Assembly: GCA_031551275.1 (NCBI GenBank)
Contig: JAVBNX010000003.1
Span: 1-64,000, forward strand
DNA length: 64,000 nt
DNA from: JAVBMJ01 sp031551275
Lineage (GTDB): Bacteria; Bacteroidota; Bacteroidia; Bacteroidales; Rikenellaceae
Direction of reading: 5' to 3'
This document shows positions 35,657 through 43,962 of this stretch, one piece after another; position 1 is the first letter of the stretch; the number at the start of each line of letters is the position of its first letter. The notes beneath the pieces were generated by a model. That model was not told the DNA's origin. It did not search any database and saw only the letters and a list, made by a program, of their open reading frames with translations. Made by a program: the position numbers and the translations under genes.

Positions 35657-36304
35657 CTATTGCGCCTCGTCGTAGATCTTCTCGATGGTCTTCCAGTCGT
35701 ACAATTTCCACAACGCGGCAATGTACTCGGCCCTGCGGTTGCGGTAGTCGATGTAGTAGGCATGCTCCCATACGTCGATGCACATCAGCGCTTTGTGCCC
35801 CTTGGCCAGCGGGTTGCTGGCGTTGGGGTGCGACTCGATCGCAAGGTTGCCCTTCTTGTCGGCGACCAGGAAGACCCAGCCCGAGCCGAACAGCGAGGTG
35901 GCGGCTTTGGTAAACTGCTCCTTGAAAAGCTCCAGCGAGCCGAAATCGCGGATGATCGCGTCCAGCAGGCGCGCTTCGGGCAGGCGCTCGGCGCCGGGGG
36001 CCAGCGTGTTGAAGAAGAAGGTGTGGTTCCACAGCTGGGCGGCGTTGTTGAAGATCGGGCCCGAACTGTTGCGGATGATGTCCTCCAGGGACATGCTCAC
36101 GTATTGGGTGTTCTCGATCAACGCGTTCAGGTTGTTGACGTAAGCCTGAAGGTGCTTGTTGTAGTGGTAGTCCATCGTCTCGGCGCTGATCGCGGGCGAG
36201 AGGGCGTCCAATTTGTACTTGAGGGGGGGCAGGGAGAAAGACCCGGCCGCTGCTGCATTTGCCATAACAGATAAAATTAAAATTATGAATGATAGTTTTT
36301 TCAT
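35657..36304 (-). CDS. Fe/Mn superoxide dismutase with signal peptide
   Basis: 215 residues. The superoxide dismutase fold is complete: metal ligands H47 (in DYHYNKH), H94 (in LWNHTFFF), D177 and H181 (in CIDVWEHAYYIDY). Residues 1-20 (basic MKK, hydrophobic stretch, ANAAAAG) form a signal peptide, so the enzyme is secreted, unlike the usual cytoplasmic Fe/Mn type. It has its own promoter and terminator. It protects the periplasm from superoxide (inference). Confidence 0.93.
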   Translation of the reverse strand: MKKLSFIILILSVMANAAAAGSFSLPPLKYKLDALSPAISAETMDYHYNKHLQAYVNNLNALIENTQYVSMSLEDIIRNSSGPIFNNAAQLWNHTFFFNTLAPGAERLPEARLLDAIIRDFGSLELFKEQFTKAATSLFGSGWVFLVADKKGNLAIESHPNASNPLAKGHKALMCIDVWEHAYYIDYRNRRAEYIAALWKLYDWKTIEKIYDEAQ

Positions 36305-36332
36305 CGATAAAAGTTTTGCGGTGCGGTTTTAG

Positions 36333-36340
36333 TAAAGGTA
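36333..36340 (-). promoter_or_regulatory. -7 promoter element of the sod gene
   Basis: TACCTTTA on the minus strand, 28 nt before the ATG at 36304. Confidence 0.6.
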
Positions 36341-36401
36341 ATAAACAAAATGCGTACCGCAGTTGAAGTTTTGGTTACCTTTTATGCTGATGGAATTTTC
36401 G

Positions 36402-36409
36402 TACATTTG
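36402..36409 (+). promoter_or_regulatory. -7 promoter element of the metalloprotease gene
   Basis: TACATTTG ending 4 nt before the ATG at 36414, which would place the transcript start at or near the ATG itself. Confidence 0.65.
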
Positions 36410-36413
36410 CAGG

Positions 36414-39053
36414 ATGATAAAAAGAACGATCCTGTTGGCGGTTTTGCTCGCCGCCTCCATCGACGCTTCCCAGGCCGCGAAGTGGAACTGGCCCTTCGGC
36501 AAAAAGAAGGCCGCCGCGCCCGCGTCGACCGCGCAGACGGCCCCCGCCAAAACCTCCGAATACGAACGTTTCCTCAAGGAGAAGCCCAAGACGGAGTTCG
36601 GGATGGTGCTGGTGCACAAAAGCAAGGAGAAGCTCTACCTGGAGATCCCCGTAAAGCTGCTCGGGCGCGATATGCTGCTGGGGTCGGTGGTCAGCGAGAC
36701 CTCCGACAACTCGCGGGCCATCGTGGGATCGCAGCCCAACGCGCCGATGCACGTGCGCTTTTTGAAGAACGAAAACCGGATCGCCCTGACCTCCGTAGCC
36801 AGCGCAAACATAACCGACTCGCCCGACGTGGAGAAAGCCATTGCCAGGAGCAATGCCGACGCCGTGTTGCAGAGCTTCAAGATCGAGATGTGGAACCTCG
36901 ACTCGACCGCCGTGGTAATCGACGTGACCGACTTTTTCGTCGGGGACCAGAAGCGGATGGGGCCCTTCCCGTTTGCGCCGCAGGGGAGCGTGCGCAGGAT
37001 CGAGAATTTCCGCTCCGACAGGTCGTTTCTGGTCGGGTTCAAGGCGTTCGCCTCCAATATTTCGGTCAAAAGTTCGCTCTCCTATACCGTTACCACCACC
37101 TCGGGATCGCAGGAGATCTCGCGCGACGTGCCCTTTACGGCCGTGATGACGCGCTCGCTGATCCTGCTCGACTCAATAGCCCAGCGCCCCCGGATTACCG
37201 ACGCACGGATGTCGGTGTTCTGCACCCCCAAGACGCTCTATTCGGCCCAAGAGCAGGGTACGCGCACGGTTTGGTACGCCCACCGATGGAAACTCGAGCC
37301 CACCGATACGGCCGCTTTCCGGCGCGGCGAGCCGGTCGCGCCCAAAAAGCCCATCGTGTTCTGGGTGGACGACACCTTCCCCGGGGCGTGGAAAGAGTAT
37401 ATCGAACAGGGCGTGCTGCAATGGAACGAACTCTTCGAGAAGATCGGGTTCAAAAACGCGGTGGAGTGCAAACCCTTCTCGCCCGACGACCCGAAATTCG
37501 ACCCGGACAACATAGCCAACAGCTGCATACGTTACGCGCCGATCAAGATCGCCAATGCGATGGGCCCCTCGTGGGTCGACCCGAGAAGCGGCGAGATCCT
37601 GTGCGCCTCGGTCTACGTCTACCACGACGTTATCCGGCTGCTGAACAACTGGCGGACGATCCAGACCGCGCAGGTCGACCCCAAAGTCCGGGGAATGGAG
37701 CTGCCGCAGGAGGTTTTGGGCGACGGGCTGCGCTACGTGATCGCCCACGAGGTGGGCCACTGCCTCGGTTTCATGCACAACATGGGGGCGTCGAGCCACA
37801 TCCCGGTCGACTCGCTGCGTTCGGCCTCCTGGCGGGGGGGTACGACTTATTCGATCATGGATTACGCGCGCTTCAACTACGTGGCCCAGCCCTCGGACGC
37901 GGGGGCGATGCTCACTCCGCCCCGGTTCGGGGAGTACGACCGCTACGCGCTGGATTGGCTCTACACGCCGGTCTTCGGGGTGGAGACGGCGGCCGAGGAG
38001 TATAAAGTTACCTCGGCGTGGATTACCCAGGCGATCCAAAATCCCATTTACCGCTACGGGCAGCAGCAGTTCGGGGTCAACATCGACCCGGCCTCATTGA
38101 CCGAGGACCTGGGCGACGACGCGCTGAAAGCTTCGCGCTACGGGATCGACAACCTGAAGTACATCATGCCCAAATTCTTCGCCTGGGAAGCCGCCGGGGA
38201 CGACGACTACGACTACCGGCAGGGAATCTTCGCAGGGATGATCTCGCAGTATATCCGCTACATGAACCATGTCTACGCCAGCATTGGAGGGGTTTACCTC
38301 AACGCCCGGTTGCAGGGCGACCCCGTGATCGCTTACCAGTGCGTGGCGGGCGAGCGGCAACGCATGGCGGTGGAGTTCTTTAAAAAGGAGCTGCGCGACC
38401 TGGCCTGGATGGACGAGCCTTCGGTGGTGCGCAACATTGCCTTTACCGGGGTGCCCTCCCAGGCGGTGCGGAGTTCGCTGATGGGGGCCGTGCTGAGCTT
38501 CCCGTCCAAGGTGGCCTACACCTTCCCGATGTCCTCGGGAGCGGATATCTACACCCCCCAGATGGCAATGGAGGATGTGTTCGACATCGTCTGGGAGCCT
38601 ACGCGGAAAGGGACCAAACTGCAGGACTGGGAGATGGATTTCCAAAGGGAGTACCTTTCCGCGGTTTGCGCCAAGGCGGGACTCAGCTACGGGGGGAGCT
38701 CGTCCTTCGGGATCGGGGTGGCGGATGGGAACGAGCACCTCGGCGTGCGGCTGCCCGAACAGGCGGCCCAAAGGATGGAGTCGCAGGAGTGGAAGTGCAG
38801 TTGCGCCCAGTGCGGGACGGGGCACCACGGCGATGCGGGTCCGGACGGTACGGCGGGCTCCGGTTTGGCCAACGGGGCGATCATGCGCTCGATCATGTTC
38901 ACATTCCCCGACCCGAGGAGCTACCAGGCCGAAAATTACGCCATGCTGATCAAGGCCAGGGATCTGGTGCGCAGCCGGATGGGTTCGGCCGCGGGGGCCG
39001 TGGCAGCGCATTACCAACTGATAATCAAAAACATAGAAAAAACACTCGAATAA
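36414..39053 (+). CDS. Secreted zinc metalloprotease, DUF5117/DUF5118 type
   Basis: 879 residues from the ATG at 36414; the 17-codon upstream extension would overlap the promoter. A signal peptide (about 2-20) is followed by a short basic linker, then a DUF5118-like region, DUF5117, and the metzincin active site HEVGHCLGFMH (H445, E446, H449, H455) with the Met-turn YSIMDYARFN. The C-terminus (about 720-879) contains a cluster with CSCAQCGTGHH that could bind a metal. These proteases are common in Bacteroidetes; physiological substrates are unknown. Confidence 0.92.
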   Translation: MIKRTILLAVLLAASIDASQAAKWNWPFGKKKAAAPASTAQTAPAKTSEYERFLKEKPKTEFGMVLVHKSKEKLYLEIPVKLLGRDMLLGSVVSETSDNSRAIVGSQPNAPMHVRFLKNENRIALTSVASANITDSPDVEKAIARSNADAVLQSFKIEMWNLDSTAVVIDVTDFFVGDQKRMGPFPFAPQGSVRRIENFRSDRSFLVGFKAFASNISVKSSLSYTVTTTSGSQEISRDVPFTAVMTRSLILLDSIAQRPRITDARMSVFCTPKTLYSAQEQGTRTVWYAHRWKLEPTDTAAFRRGEPVAPKKPIVFWVDDTFPGAWKEYIEQGVLQWNELFEKIGFKNAVECKPFSPDDPKFDPDNIANSCIRYAPIKIANAMGPSWVDPRSGEILCASVYVYHDVIRLLNNWRTIQTAQVDPKVRGMELPQEVLGDGLRYVIAHEVGHCLGFMHNMGASSHIPVDSLRSASWRGGTTYSIMDYARFNYVAQPSDAGAMLTPPRFGEYDRYALDWLYTPVFGVETAAEEYKVTSAWITQAIQNPIYRYGQQQFGVNIDPASLTEDLGDDALKASRYGIDNLKYIMPKFFAWEAAGDDDYDYRQGIFAGMISQYIRYMNHVYASIGGVYLNARLQGDPVIAYQCVAGERQRMAVEFFKKELRDLAWMDEPSVVRNIAFTGVPSQAVRSSLMGAVLSFPSKVAYTFPMSSGADIYTPQMAMEDVFDIVWEPTRKGTKLQDWEMDFQREYLSAVCAKAGLSYGGSSSFGIGVADGNEHLGVRLPEQAAQRMESQEWKCSCAQCGTGHHGDAGPDGTAGSGLANGAIMRSIMFTFPDPRSYQAENYAMLIKARDLVRSRMGSAAGAVAAHYQLIIKNIEKTLE

Positions 39054-39127
39054 AAGGTCCCGGTGGCAGGGAAAGGCTTGTGGTACAAGTTTTGAACGGT
39101 TAAAGGTGGACTAAAACAACACACGAT

Positions 39128-39715
39128 ATGGTAAAGAAGAGAAACGGGGAGAATTTCCCTGGCGATCAGCATGATACGAGCCAAAAGAACGCCTGCGGGC
39201 CCGAGTCCTGCGGGATGGAGACCCCGCCCGACCCTGACATGGTGGCAGACGAGAGCTTCCAGCAGGATGACACTTTGGCAGGAAAGGAGCAGGCCGACGA
39301 GTGGAAAGACAAATATGTGCGCCTCTCGGCCGAATTCGACAACTTCCGCCGCCGGACCCTGCGCGAGAAGATGGAGCTGGTGGCCCAGGGCGGCGAGGAG
39401 ATCGTCAAGGCGCTGCTGCCCGTGCTCGACGATACGGACCGGGCGCTGGAGGCAATGCGGAAGACCGAGGACATCGAATCGGTAAGGGTCGGGATCGAAC
39501 TGATCTCCACCAAGTTGCACGACACGCTCAAAAGCAAGGGCCTGGCCGCCATCGAGGCGATCGGCAAGGAGTTGGACACCGATTACCACGAAGCGATCGC
39601 CCGCATACCCGCGCAGGAGCCGGGACAGAGCGGCAAGATCGTCGACGTGGTCCAGAAAGGATACAAATTCAAGGACAAGGTAGCACGCCACGCGAAAGTC
39701 GTGGTCGGGGAATAA
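39128..39715 (+). CDS. grpE: Nucleotide exchange factor GrpE
   Basis: GrpE releases ADP from DnaK. 195 residues: a disordered acidic N-terminus (about 1-60), a long coiled coil (WKDKYVRLSAEFDNFRRRTLREKMEL) and the C-terminal beta domain (IPAQEPGQSGKIVDVVQKGYKFKDKVARHAKVVVG). It lies upstream of dnaJ with a 219-nt gap holding hairpins and a repeat fragment. dnaK is not in the window. Confidence 0.95.
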   Translation: MVKKRNGENFPGDQHDTSQKNACGPESCGMETPPDPDMVADESFQQDDTLAGKEQADEWKDKYVRLSAEFDNFRRRTLREKMELVAQGGEEIVKALLPVLDDTDRALEAMRKTEDIESVRVGIELISTKLHDTLKSKGLAAIEAIGKELDTDYHEAIARIPAQEPGQSGKIVDVVQKGYKFKDKVARHAKVVVGE

Positions 39716-39719
39716 AAAC

Positions 39720-39743
39720 GTGAGTTTCGTATACGAAACTCAC
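39720..39743. terminator. Palindrome after grpE, possible attenuating terminator
   Basis: Perfect 24-nt palindrome (GTGAGTTTCGTA / TACGAAACTCAC), 5 bases after the grpE stop. A T-run does not follow on the plus strand; on the minus strand it is preceded by A's, so termination of grpE transcripts may be partial. Confidence 0.5.
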
Positions 39744-39781
39744 AATCCATTGGGCGGACGGCCCGCAGGGTCGTACGCAAA

Positions 39782-39826
39782 GCCCTCTCCTACGGTTAGG
39801 GGAGGGTTGGGAGGGGTGATCGAATC
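39782..39826 (+). repeat. Dispersed repeat, fragment D
   Basis: The stretch with the CCTACGGTTAGGGGAGG palindrome followed by GAGGGGTGATCGAATC matches the middle of repeat copies A and B (near 22000 and 62610). Only this part is present. Confidence 0.65.
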
Positions 39827-39828
39827 TT

Positions 39829-39847
39829 GCGACTCCAAAGGAGTCGC
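39829..39847 (+). other. Small perfect hairpin upstream of dnaJ
   Basis: 8-bp perfect stem GCGACTCC/GGAGTCGC with an AAA loop, directly before the long stem-loop. Confidence 0.6.
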
Positions 39848-39932
39848 TAACGTGGGTTCCGGATAAGGACCCAGGAAGATACGGTCTGGTTTGTAATAAT
39901 TCATAAAGGGTCCTTATCCGGGACTCACGTTA
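39848..39932 (+). promoter_or_regulatory. Long stem-loop ending two bases before the dnaJ start codon
   Basis: 25-nt arms at 39848-39872 and 39908-39932 pair with two mismatches; the loop is 35 nt. The 3' arm ends 2 nt before ATG, so if the arms are in one mRNA the start region would be held in structure. Could be a heat-responsive RNA or a decayed mobile element; see findings. Confidence 0.7.
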
Positions 39933-39934
39933 CT

Positions 39935-41128
39935 ATGGCATCAAAACGAGACTACTACGAAGTACTGGGCGTAGCCCGCACCGCGAGCGAGGACGAGATC
40001 AAAAAGGCCTACCGCAAAGCGGCGATCCAGTACCACCCGGACAAAAACCCCGGCGACACCCAGGCCGAGGAGAAATTCAAGGAGGCGGCCGAGGCGTACG
40101 ACGTGCTCAGCAACGCCGACAAAAAAACGCGCTACGACCAGTTCGGGCACGAAGGGCTCTCGGGCAACGGCTTCGGCGGCGGGGGCGGCTCCTACGGGGC
40201 GGGCGGATTTACCATGGAGGATATTTTCCGCAACTTCGGGGACATCTTCGGCGGCCACTTCTCCGGCGGGGGCGGCGGATTCAGCGGTTTCGGGGGCTTT
40301 GAAGGCTTCGGGGGCCAGGGCCGGGGACGCCACGTCAACCGGGGTTCCGATTTGCGCGTCAAGGTAAAACTGACGCTCAAGGAGATCCTGGCCGGGACGA
40401 CCAAGAAATTAAAGATCAACAAGATGGTCTCCTGCTCGACCTGCTCGGGCTCGGGGGCCAAAGATTCGAACAGCTACACGACCTGCCCCAATTGCCAGGG
40501 GAGCGGCTACGTGACCCAGGTGGTCAACACCTTCCTGGGCCGCGCGCAGACCACCCAGCCCTGCCCCAAATGCGAGGGCGAGGGCAAAGTAATTACCACC
40601 CCCTGCGACAAATGCCACGGCGAAGGGGCAGTCCGGGGCGAGGAGGTCATCGAGATCAAGATCCCGGCCGGTGTGGCCGAAGGGATGCAGCTTTCGGTCT
40701 CCGGCAAGGGGAACGCCCCGAGGCACGGGGGCGTGAGCGGCGACCTGCTGGTGGTAATCGAAGAGGAGCACGACCCCAATTTCCTACGCGACGGGAACGA
40801 TCTGCTTCACAACCTGAACATTACCGTCCCCACAGCCCTTCTGGGCGGAAGCGTGGAGGTACCCACCATCGAGGGCCGCGCCAAGATCAAGATCGAACCG
40901 GGCACGCCCGCAGGTAAGGTGCTGCGGCTCAAAGGCAAGGGGTTGCCCGACCTGAACGGGCACAGGAAAGGGGACATCATGGTTGTGGTCGACGTGGCCA
41001 TCCCAGCCAAAATGACCTCCGAGGAGAAAAAGCTCGTCGAGCAGTTGGGCCAGAGCCAGAACTTCAAGTCGGCCGAGCAGACGCCCAAACAGAATATCTT
41101 CGACCGCATGCACAGCTTCTTCCGGTAA
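39935..41128 (+). CDS. dnaJ: Chaperone DnaJ
   Basis: Co-chaperone of DnaK. 397 residues: J domain with the HPD motif (YHPDKNPGD, about 5-70), a long glycine/phenylalanine region (about 80-130), the zinc-binding domain with four CxxCxGxG motifs (CSTCSGSG, CPNCQGSG, CPKCEGEG, CDKCHGEG) and the C-terminal substrate domains. All cysteines are present. It is preceded by an unusual stem-loop and followed by a terminator. Confidence 0.97.
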   Translation: MASKRDYYEVLGVARTASEDEIKKAYRKAAIQYHPDKNPGDTQAEEKFKEAAEAYDVLSNADKKTRYDQFGHEGLSGNGFGGGGGSYGAGGFTMEDIFRNFGDIFGGHFSGGGGGFSGFGGFEGFGGQGRGRHVNRGSDLRVKVKLTLKEILAGTTKKLKINKMVSCSTCSGSGAKDSNSYTTCPNCQGSGYVTQVVNTFLGRAQTTQPCPKCEGEGKVITTPCDKCHGEGAVRGEEVIEIKIPAGVAEGMQLSVSGKGNAPRHGGVSGDLLVVIEEEHDPNFLRDGNDLLHNLNITVPTALLGGSVEVPTIEGRAKIKIEPGTPAGKVLRLKGKGLPDLNGHRKGDIMVVVDVAIPAKMTSEEKKLVEQLGQSQNFKSAEQTPKQNIFDRMHSFFR

Positions 41129-41190
41129 TCCGGCTGAAGCAGCCGGGGGAATGAGATCCGGTGCAGGCCGGGGAAGCCCCGAACGAAAAT

Positions 41191-41227
41191 CGCCGCCCTT
41201 GAAGTTCCAGGGGCGGCGGTTCTTTTT
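41191..41227 (+). terminator. dnaJ terminator
   Basis: 11-bp arms CGCCGCCCTTG / CAGGGGCGGCG (one G-T pair) followed by TTCTTTTTATT. It overlaps the cysQ stop, so it can serve both converging genes. Confidence 0.85.
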
Positions 41228-42065
41228 ATTTCTTCGCCAGGTGCGGGCTGTGGCAGACGAAGTGGGGATTCAAAAGCGACTCCTTATTATATAGCAGGGG
41301 TCCGTCGTCCAGGGAGGCGACCTTACCGCCCGCCATGCGCAGGATGATCTCGCCCGAGGCGGTGTCCCATTCGTAGGTGTCGGAGGTGCGCACGTAGTAA
41401 TCCACCGTGCCCTCGGCCAGCAGGCAGAATTTGTAGGAGCTGCCCTGCTCGACGACCTGGGTGTCGGGGTTTTGGAGCTTAAACTCTTCGATCAGTTCGA
41501 AGGTGCGCGGGGTGTTGTGGGAACGGCTTACCGCAACGCGAAGCGGCGTGTTTACCCCGGCGGTGACCGGCAGGGGGATGGCCTGGGAGACGATCGCATC
41601 GAACGAGTAGTCGGCGACCGGGTCGGGGGCCAGGTCCTCGCGGCGGAAGGCGCCTAACACGGAGTCGGCGAAGTACATCTTATGGATAAAGGGGACGTAG
41701 ATGATCCCCATCACGGGCTGGTTGTCGGCCATCAGGGCGATGTTGACCGTGAACTCGCCGTTGCCCTTCAAAAACTCCTTCGTGCCGTCCAAAGGGTCGA
41801 CCATCCAGAAGAGGTCCCACCCGGCGCGCTCGGCGTAGAGCATTTCGCGGCCCTCCTCGCTCAGAACGGGGATGCGGGTCTGGCCCAGGTAGTGCTTGAT
41901 CAGATCGTGGGAGGTGCGGTCGGCGATGGTAATCGGGGTGTGGTCGCTCTTCAAATCGACCTCGTAGTCGCTGCCCCGGTAGATGTCCAGGATGATCGCT
42001 CCGGCCCGAAGCGCGGCGTTATACGCTTTGGGCAGTAAAAATTCCCTCTGCTTTTGGTTTATCAT
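41226..42065 (-). CDS. cysQ: 3'(2'),5'-bisphosphate nucleotidase
   Basis: CysQ removes the 3'-phosphate from PAP, the by-product of sulfate activation. Start at 42065 (MINQKQREF) gives 279 residues; an ATG 8 codons upstream would overlap the previous gene. Inositol-monophosphatase-type metal motifs: DHTPITIADRTSHD, the central DPLDGTKEFLKG and the C-terminal YEWDTASGEIIL. It follows a GH31-like gene in a minus-strand operon. Confidence 0.93.
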   Translation of the reverse strand: MINQKQREFLLPKAYNAALRAGAIILDIYRGSDYEVDLKSDHTPITIADRTSHDLIKHYLGQTRIPVLSEEGREMLYAERAGWDLFWMVDPLDGTKEFLKGNGEFTVNIALMADNQPVMGIIYVPFIHKMYFADSVLGAFRREDLAPDPVADYSFDAIVSQAIPLPVTAGVNTPLRVAVSRSHNTPRTFELIEEFKLQNPDTQVVEQGSSYKFCLLAEGTVDYYVRTSDTYEWDTASGEIILRMAGGKVASLDDGPLLYNKESLLNPHFVCHSPHLAKK

Positions 42066-42075
42066 GGCTATATAA

Positions 42076-43548
42076 CTATTTCGATTCAAAAATTGCGGGC
42101 CGGTCGGCGCGCGCGGAGACGCTGATGACCATCGGGCCTTTGTAACGCTTGCCGTACTGGTCCTCCCAGATGCCCTTAGGCAGGCGGACGGTCAGCTTTT
42201 CGTCCTTGCTCAACGCCGGGGCCACCAAATAGCGCGTCCCGATCATGAACTGGTCGCGGCAATCCGAGAAGCCGTTGCGGGGGAATTGGTACTCCATCAC
42301 CCGGGCGATGGGCTCGCTCGACTTGGCCGCCTCGCGGATCAGTTGGGAGGTGTACTCCCCGGTCTTCTCCTTGAAGTGCAGGGCGTTCTTGACCCGTTGG
42401 TAATCGGCTCCGGTGAGCTTCCAGGGGGTGTCGCGGATGATGGTGACCGGCAGGGTGGCGGCCAGGCAGATCGACGCGGCCACCAGGGCCGGGTCGTCGC
42501 CCGCGGGGGGGAGGTTCAGGGCCGTATAGGTAATCCCGCACAGGGGCAGGGCGGTTACCTCGCCCAGACCGCCCGAGAGAGCGTCCCAACCCGCGCCGGT
42601 CGGCGTGACCGCGCTCAGGCAGGGCGACGCTGGGGGCAGGTCGACCCCCTCGTAGAGGGTAAGGGCCTGCTCGTTGGCCAGGGCCAGGTAGTTGGCCATA
42701 AAGGCGGGGGAGGGTTGCTCCAGGCCGGAAGTCTGGAACAGAAAGCCGTCCACGCCCAACGTGCGCAAAGCGGCAAGCGAGGCGCGAAAGCCGTCGGCGA
42801 CCAATTGGCGCGAGAGGTCCAGGCAGGCGTAGTAGCCCGTGGGGGTATGCGAAACGCCGGGCAGCAAACCGCCTTGCGTAAGGTTTTTGACGTACTGGCG
42901 GCCCGAGGCGGGGATAAAGGGCGAGACGGTCAGCATCAGCCGGAAGCCCATTTTGTGGAGATCGGCGGCCAGGGCGGCCGGGTCGGGATAGTAATGGTGG
43001 TCGAAGCTCAGCCCCTCCTCGCCCTGCCACCCCGCGGGGATCAGCAAAGTGCCTGCGGGAAGCCCCTCGGAGAGGATCTGCGCGGCATAGGAGAGCACGC
43101 CGGCCTGGGTGTGGTCCATGCCCAGGGCCTCTTCGGGGGAGTAGATGGGCTTGGTGTAGAGTTCAACGTCGGGGATCTGGCCCGAGGGGGGAAAATGGCG
43201 GTGGCAACAGATCAGAAAGGCGTCCCGCAGCGTCTTGCCCTCCTTGACGGGGGTCGGGGGCTTGGTGTCCGAGAAGATCGTGAAGGCGTTGCCGTCGAAG
43301 CTCAGCGTGGCCGGGGAGTCGGACCAGAGGTAGCGGCCCTCGCTGGAGACCAGCATCGGGGATACGTTCCCGCTCCGGCCTGTGATCCGGGCCTGGAAAG
43401 GGGTCGAGAAGGGTTGGGGAAGGGTGTCGGTAACCGAAAGGCCCCACCAGCGCTCGGAGCGGATGGGGGCGAAGGTGGAACGGTACTCCTGCGCGAAGGC
43501 CGAAGCGGCCAGGCAGCATAAAAGGGATACTATCGGGGTGCGTTTCAT
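42076..43548 (-). CDS. Secreted GH31-like protein lacking the usual nucleophile
   Basis: 490 residues with a signal peptide (about 1-19). Segments typical of GH31 are present: LIPAGWQGEEGLSFDHHYYPD (in place of the usual WDDGFSFD...), LHKMGFRLMLTVSPFIPASG and, near the end, FMIGTRYLVAPALSKDEK. At the nucleophile loop, where active members read GVDGFKFD, this protein has GVDGFLFQ; Q272 replaces the catalytic aspartate. It may be a sugar-binding or inactive relative. It lies 10 nt before cysQ and 4 nt after DUF4286. Confidence 0.8.
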   Translation of the reverse strand: MKRTPIVSLLCCLAASAFAQEYRSTFAPIRSERWWGLSVTDTLPQPFSTPFQARITGRSGNVSPMLVSSEGRYLWSDSPATLSFDGNAFTIFSDTKPPTPVKEGKTLRDAFLICCHRHFPPSGQIPDVELYTKPIYSPEEALGMDHTQAGVLSYAAQILSEGLPAGTLLIPAGWQGEEGLSFDHHYYPDPAALAADLHKMGFRLMLTVSPFIPASGRQYVKNLTQGGLLPGVSHTPTGYYACLDLSRQLVADGFRASLAALRTLGVDGFLFQTSGLEQPSPAFMANYLALANEQALTLYEGVDLPPASPCLSAVTPTGAGWDALSGGLGEVTALPLCGITYTALNLPPAGDDPALVAASICLAATLPVTIIRDTPWKLTGADYQRVKNALHFKEKTGEYTSQLIREAAKSSEPIARVMEYQFPRNGFSDCRDQFMIGTRYLVAPALSKDEKLTVRLPKGIWEDQYGKRYKGPMVISVSARADRPAIFESK

Positions 43549-43552
43549 TCTT

Positions 43553-43867
43553 TTATTTTTTCACGATCTCCAGCAAGGAGGTAAACCACAGCACGTCGTC
43601 CCCGAATTGCTGCTGGACGGCGCCGTAGTACTCCTCCATGACCAGGCCTGCGCCTGCACGGTGGTTCTCGTGGGTGTCGAATTCGACCATTAATGAATAG
43701 GAAAGGTGGTTCTCGTCGTCCCCCGTGTGGATCAAACTCAGGCGCGGCTTGCAGCGCGCCTTGCGCAGGCGGGGGAAGAACTTTTTGGTTATCATCTTCA
43801 TCCACTCTTCACTGACGTGCTTTTCGACGATGAAAGTGTGGTTGAGTATGTATTTGCTCGTGGTCAT
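43553..43867 (-). CDS. DUF4286 family protein
   Basis: 104 residues starting at 43867 (MTTSKYILNHTFIVE). An upstream in-frame ATG would overlap the promoter. The sequence (WMKMITKKFFPRLRK..., LSYSLMVEFDTHENH..., WFTSLLEIVKK) is that of DUF4286, a small ferredoxin-like alpha/beta protein common in Bacteroidetes. No function known. First gene of DUF4286-GH31-cysQ. Confidence 0.85.
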   Translation of the reverse strand: MTTSKYILNHTFIVEKHVSEEWMKMITKKFFPRLRKARCKPRLSLIHTGDDENHLSYSLMVEFDTHENHRAGAGLVMEEYYGAVQQQFGDDVLWFTSLLEIVKK

Positions 43868-43874
43868 GGCGTAC

Positions 43875-43882
43875 CGAAGATA
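43875..43882 (-). promoter_or_regulatory. -7 promoter element of DUF4286-GH31-cysQ
   Basis: TATCTTCG on the minus strand, 7 nt before the ATG at 43867. Confidence 0.55.
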
Positions 43883-43934
43883 CGGCTTTTTTTGGAAATA
43901 AAACACGGGGTGTTGCTTTTTAGTAATTAATGGT

Positions 43935-43942
43935 TAACTTTG
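43935..43942 (+). promoter_or_regulatory. -7 promoter element of rplU-rpmA
   Basis: TAACTTTG, 20 nt before the rplU ATG at 43963. Confidence 0.7.
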
Positions 43943-43962
43943 CGGTCCAATTTGTACCAAGA

